Positions 62,020-64,000 of a DNA stretch of 64,000 nt are shown in pieces. The stretch is from Bradyrhizobium sp. STM 3843 (GTDB lineage: Bacteria; Pseudomonadota; Alphaproteobacteria; Rhizobiales; Xanthobacteraceae), in assembly GCF_000239815.1 (NCBI RefSeq), contig NZ_CAFK01000014.1, positions 1 through 64,000 on the forward strand, given 5' to 3'. How positions within the stretch are numbered: position 1 is the stretch's first letter; every line of letters begins with the position of its first letter. The notes under the pieces are model-generated. The model searched no databases. It was given only the letters and a program-made list of their open reading frames with translations, and was not told where the DNA came from. Position numbers and translations under genes: made by a program.

Positions 62020-64000
62020 GACACGTCCTCCCCGGCGACCTTGCGGGCGCGTAGCGCATTCAACATGACCAGGATCGATGAGCCGGACATCGCCGCTGCC
62101 GCAATCAGCGGGGTCACGACACCGCTGATCGCAAGCGGCACCGCGAGGACATTATAGCCAACCGCGAGCCAGAGGTTCTGCCGCATCAGATGCAGCGCCT
62201 TGCGCGCGTAGTCGATCGCAGCCAGCACCGGCGCCAGCGGCCGGCCCAGGAACACAAGATCGGCGGTGGCCTGGCTCAGATGCGCGGCCGAGATCGGCGA
62301 CATCGAGACATGGGCAGCCGCAAGCGACGGCGCGTCATTCATGCCGTCACCGACCATCATCACCTTGATGCCATCGCGCTTCAGCTCTTCGATGCGCGCG
62401 ATCTTATCAGCCGGCGTGACGCCGGCGCGCCATTCACTGACGCCGAGTGCAGCGGCCGCTGCCTTGACCGCGGCCTCGCGATCACCGGACAGAATCTCGA
62501 CCGCAATGCCACGACGCTTCAGCCCGGCGATGATCTTGTCCGCATCCGGACGCAAGCCCTGGCGGACCGAGAACAAGTACCTCTCCGCGCCACGGCTGAA
62601 CGTCACGATCGACGCCTCGGGATCGAGGTCGATTTTCTGCGCGGCCAACGCTTCGGCATCACAGAAAGACGGCCGCCCCAGCCTGATCTCCATGCCATCG
62701 ACGGTAGCGCGCACGCCCTGTCCCGGCTCCTCGACCGCACCGACCAGCGGCGCCTTCGCATTCGCCGCCTGCGCGACGGCCGACGCAACTGGATGATGGC
62801 TTGATAAGGCGAGCCGGCCCGCCAGCGCGAACACATCGTGCGGAATGTCCGCCGCATTGACCACCTCGAGCTCGGGCAAGGTCAAAGTGCCGGTCTTGTC
62901 GAAAATGACGTGGTCGGCTTCGGCGAGGCGTTCGATGGCATCCCCCGCATTGAGCAGCACGCCGGACTTGAACATCGCACCCGACGCGACCGTCTGCACC
63001 GTCGGAATCGCAAGCCCGAGCGCGCAGGGACAGGTGATGATGAGCACCGCGATGCCGGTGACGACGGCATCATGCCAGGTTGCGCCTGCGAGCACCCAGC
63101 CGAGCACGGTGAGCGCCGCGGTCGCATGCACCACCGGTGCATAGAGCCGCGAAGCACGGTCGGCGAGCCGCATGTAGCGTGAGCGCGCCTGCAGCGCGTT
63201 GTCGAGCAGGCGCGTGATCTCCGCGAGCAGCGTGCCTTCGGCAGCGGCGGAGACCCTCACGCGCAGCGTGCCGGAGATATTCAGCGAGCCGGCATAGACG
63301 GCGGTGCCCTGCTCCGCCGGCACATACAGCGTCTCGCCGGTGATCAGGCTCTGGTCGATCTCCGAGCGTCCCTCGACAACGACACCGTCGACGGCGCAGC
63401 GTTCGCCGGGCCGCAGCAGCACGATATCGCCCGCGCGGATCGCCGCCACCGGCACTTCGGAAATCTCGTCGGTGCCGATGAATTTGGTCGCCGTTTCCGC
63501 CTTCAGCGCAGCCAGATTCCCGGCAACCGCGCGCGTTCGCCGCCGCATGTTCTGGTCGAGATAGCGGCCGACCAGGAGAAAGGTCAGCAGCATGATCGCG
63601 GCATCGAAATAGGCATGCTCGGCGTGGTGGAAGGTCTCCACCACGGACATGCCGAGCGCCAGGATCACGCCGATGCAGATCGGCACGTCCATATTGACGT
63701 TGCCGGACCGAAGCGCGCGCCAGGCCGAGCGGAAGAACGGCTGGCCCGCATAGGCCGCCGCCGGCAAAGCGATGACTGCCGACAGCCAATGGAAGAAGTC
63801 GCGCTGCTCCGGCAGCATGTCGCTGACATTGCCCGACCAGACCGGGATCGACAGCATCATCACGTTCATGGTGGCGAACGCCGCAACACCAAGACAGCGC
63901 AGCAGAAAGCGCGATTCCTCGGCCTCGGTGGCTTCTGCGCTCGCCTTCTCGAACGGATAGGCCTTGTAGCCGAGCTCGGCGAGCCGATCAATAAACTTGG
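62007..64000 (-). CDS. ccoI: cbb3 oxidase copper P-type ATPase CcoI (FixI), 3' part
   Basis: This copper-exporting P1B ATPase supplies copper for the cbb3 oxidase. About 663 residues are visible and the frame is open to the right edge, so the N-terminal metal-binding domain lies outside. The copper-binding CPC motif is in LIITCPCALGLAIPT, the phosphorylation site is FDKTGTLTLPELE, TGETL (actuator) and GDGMNDAPSLAAA (hinge) are intact. The histidine pair SSHHPVA is typical of copper ATPases. The next gene ccoS overlaps it. An ATG at 63867-63869 is internal. Confidence 0.97.
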   Translation of the reverse strand, partial: KFIDRLAELGYKAYPFEKASAEATEAEESRFLLRCLGVAAFATMNVMMLSIPVWSGNVSDMLPEQRDFFHWLSAVIALPAAAYAGQPFFRSAWRALRSGNVNMDVPICIGVILALGMSVVETFHHAEHAYFDAAIMLLTFLLVGRYLDQNMRRRTRAVAGNLAALKAETATKFIGTDEISEVPVAAIRAGDIVLLRPGERCAVDGVVVEGRSEIDQSLITGETLYVPAEQGTAVYAGSLNISGTLRVRVSAAAEGTLLAEITRLLDNALQARSRYMRLADRASRLYAPVVHATAALTVLGWVLAGATWHDAVVTGIAVLIITCPCALGLAIPTVQTVASGAMFKSGVLLNAGDAIERLAEADHVIFDKTGTLTLPELEVVNAADIPHDVFALAGRLALSSHHPVASAVAQAANAKAPLVGAVEEPGQGVRATVDGMEIRLGRPSFCDAEALAAQKIDLDPEASIVTFSRGAERYLFSVRQGLRPDADKIIAGLKRRGIAVEILSGDREAAVKAAAAALGVSEWRAGVTPADKIARIEELKRDGIKVMMVGDGMNDAPSLAAAHVSMSPISAAHLSQATADLVFLGRPLAPVLAAIDYARKALHLMRQNLWLAVGYNVLAVPLAISGVVTPLIAAAAMSGSSILVMLNALRARKVAGEDVSWKS

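Overview
The window looks like chromosomal DNA of a Bradyrhizobium-type alphaproteobacterium. Signs are the high GC content, the gene order narK-bjgb-flp-nasC (a nitrate assimilation / nitric oxide block described in Bradyrhizobium), the end of a cbb3 oxidase maturation operon (ccoI/fixI, ccoS/fixS), perfect FixK/FNR boxes, an HWE histidine kinase, and intergenic spaces filled with palindromic repeats. No rRNA, tRNA, integrase, transposase or CRISPR array was seen. It reads as core or slowly changing accessory chromosome, not as a mobile island.

Layout. 1-2 kb: two permeases of a peptide-type ABC importer whose other parts lie to the left. 2.1-3.1 kb: an exported protein of unknown function. 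3.8-8.9 kb: a TetR / adaptor / RND pump efflux operon with a clear palindromic operator. 9.1-16.1 kb: a cytochrome P450, a glutamate-type dehydrogenase translationally coupled to a two-domain VOC protein, a PfkB kinase, a ferredoxin reductase-type flavoprotein and a crotonase. 16.1-24.6 kb: a TRAP transporter followed by an IlvD/Edd-family sugar-acid dehydratase, a uronate dehydrogenase, a lactonase and an aldehyde dehydrogenase, which together suggest oxidative use of sugar acids. A XylX-like FAH-family protein at 33.4-34.6 kb could supply a missing step. 24.9-27.9 kb: an AceE/MdeB-type 2-oxoacid dehydrogenase E1 divergent from an Lrp/AsnC regulator.

28.7-33.0 kb: two perfect FixK/FNR boxes precede a NapH-like polyferredoxin membrane protein, a [2Fe-2S]-flavin reductase and a membrane-anchored TAXI-type binding protein without TRAP permeases. 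I consider this the best candidate for an undescribed system. 34.7-36.7 kb: a DMT exporter and an aldo/keto reductase. 36.9-42.7 kb: nasC, flp, bjgb and narK behind a probable sigma-54 promoter. 43-48.3 kb: an intradiol dioxygenase, a beta-lactamase-fold hydrolase, an HWE kinase, CcdA and a small unknown protein. 48.8-50.4 kb: a LysR and an XRE regulator abutting without a gap. 50.8-54.5 kb: an isopropylmalate-dehydrogenase-family enzyme, a zinc alcohol dehydrogenase and a class III CoA-transferase. 54.7-58.7 kb: a glycogen-synthase-like enzyme with a good terminator, a patatin and a LysR regulator. 58.7-61.8 kb: a peroxiredoxin-like protein, two small exported proteins and an MFS carrier. 61.8-64 kb: ccoS and the 3' part of ccoI.

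All functions come from reading translated sequences and motifs by eye; no database search was run.
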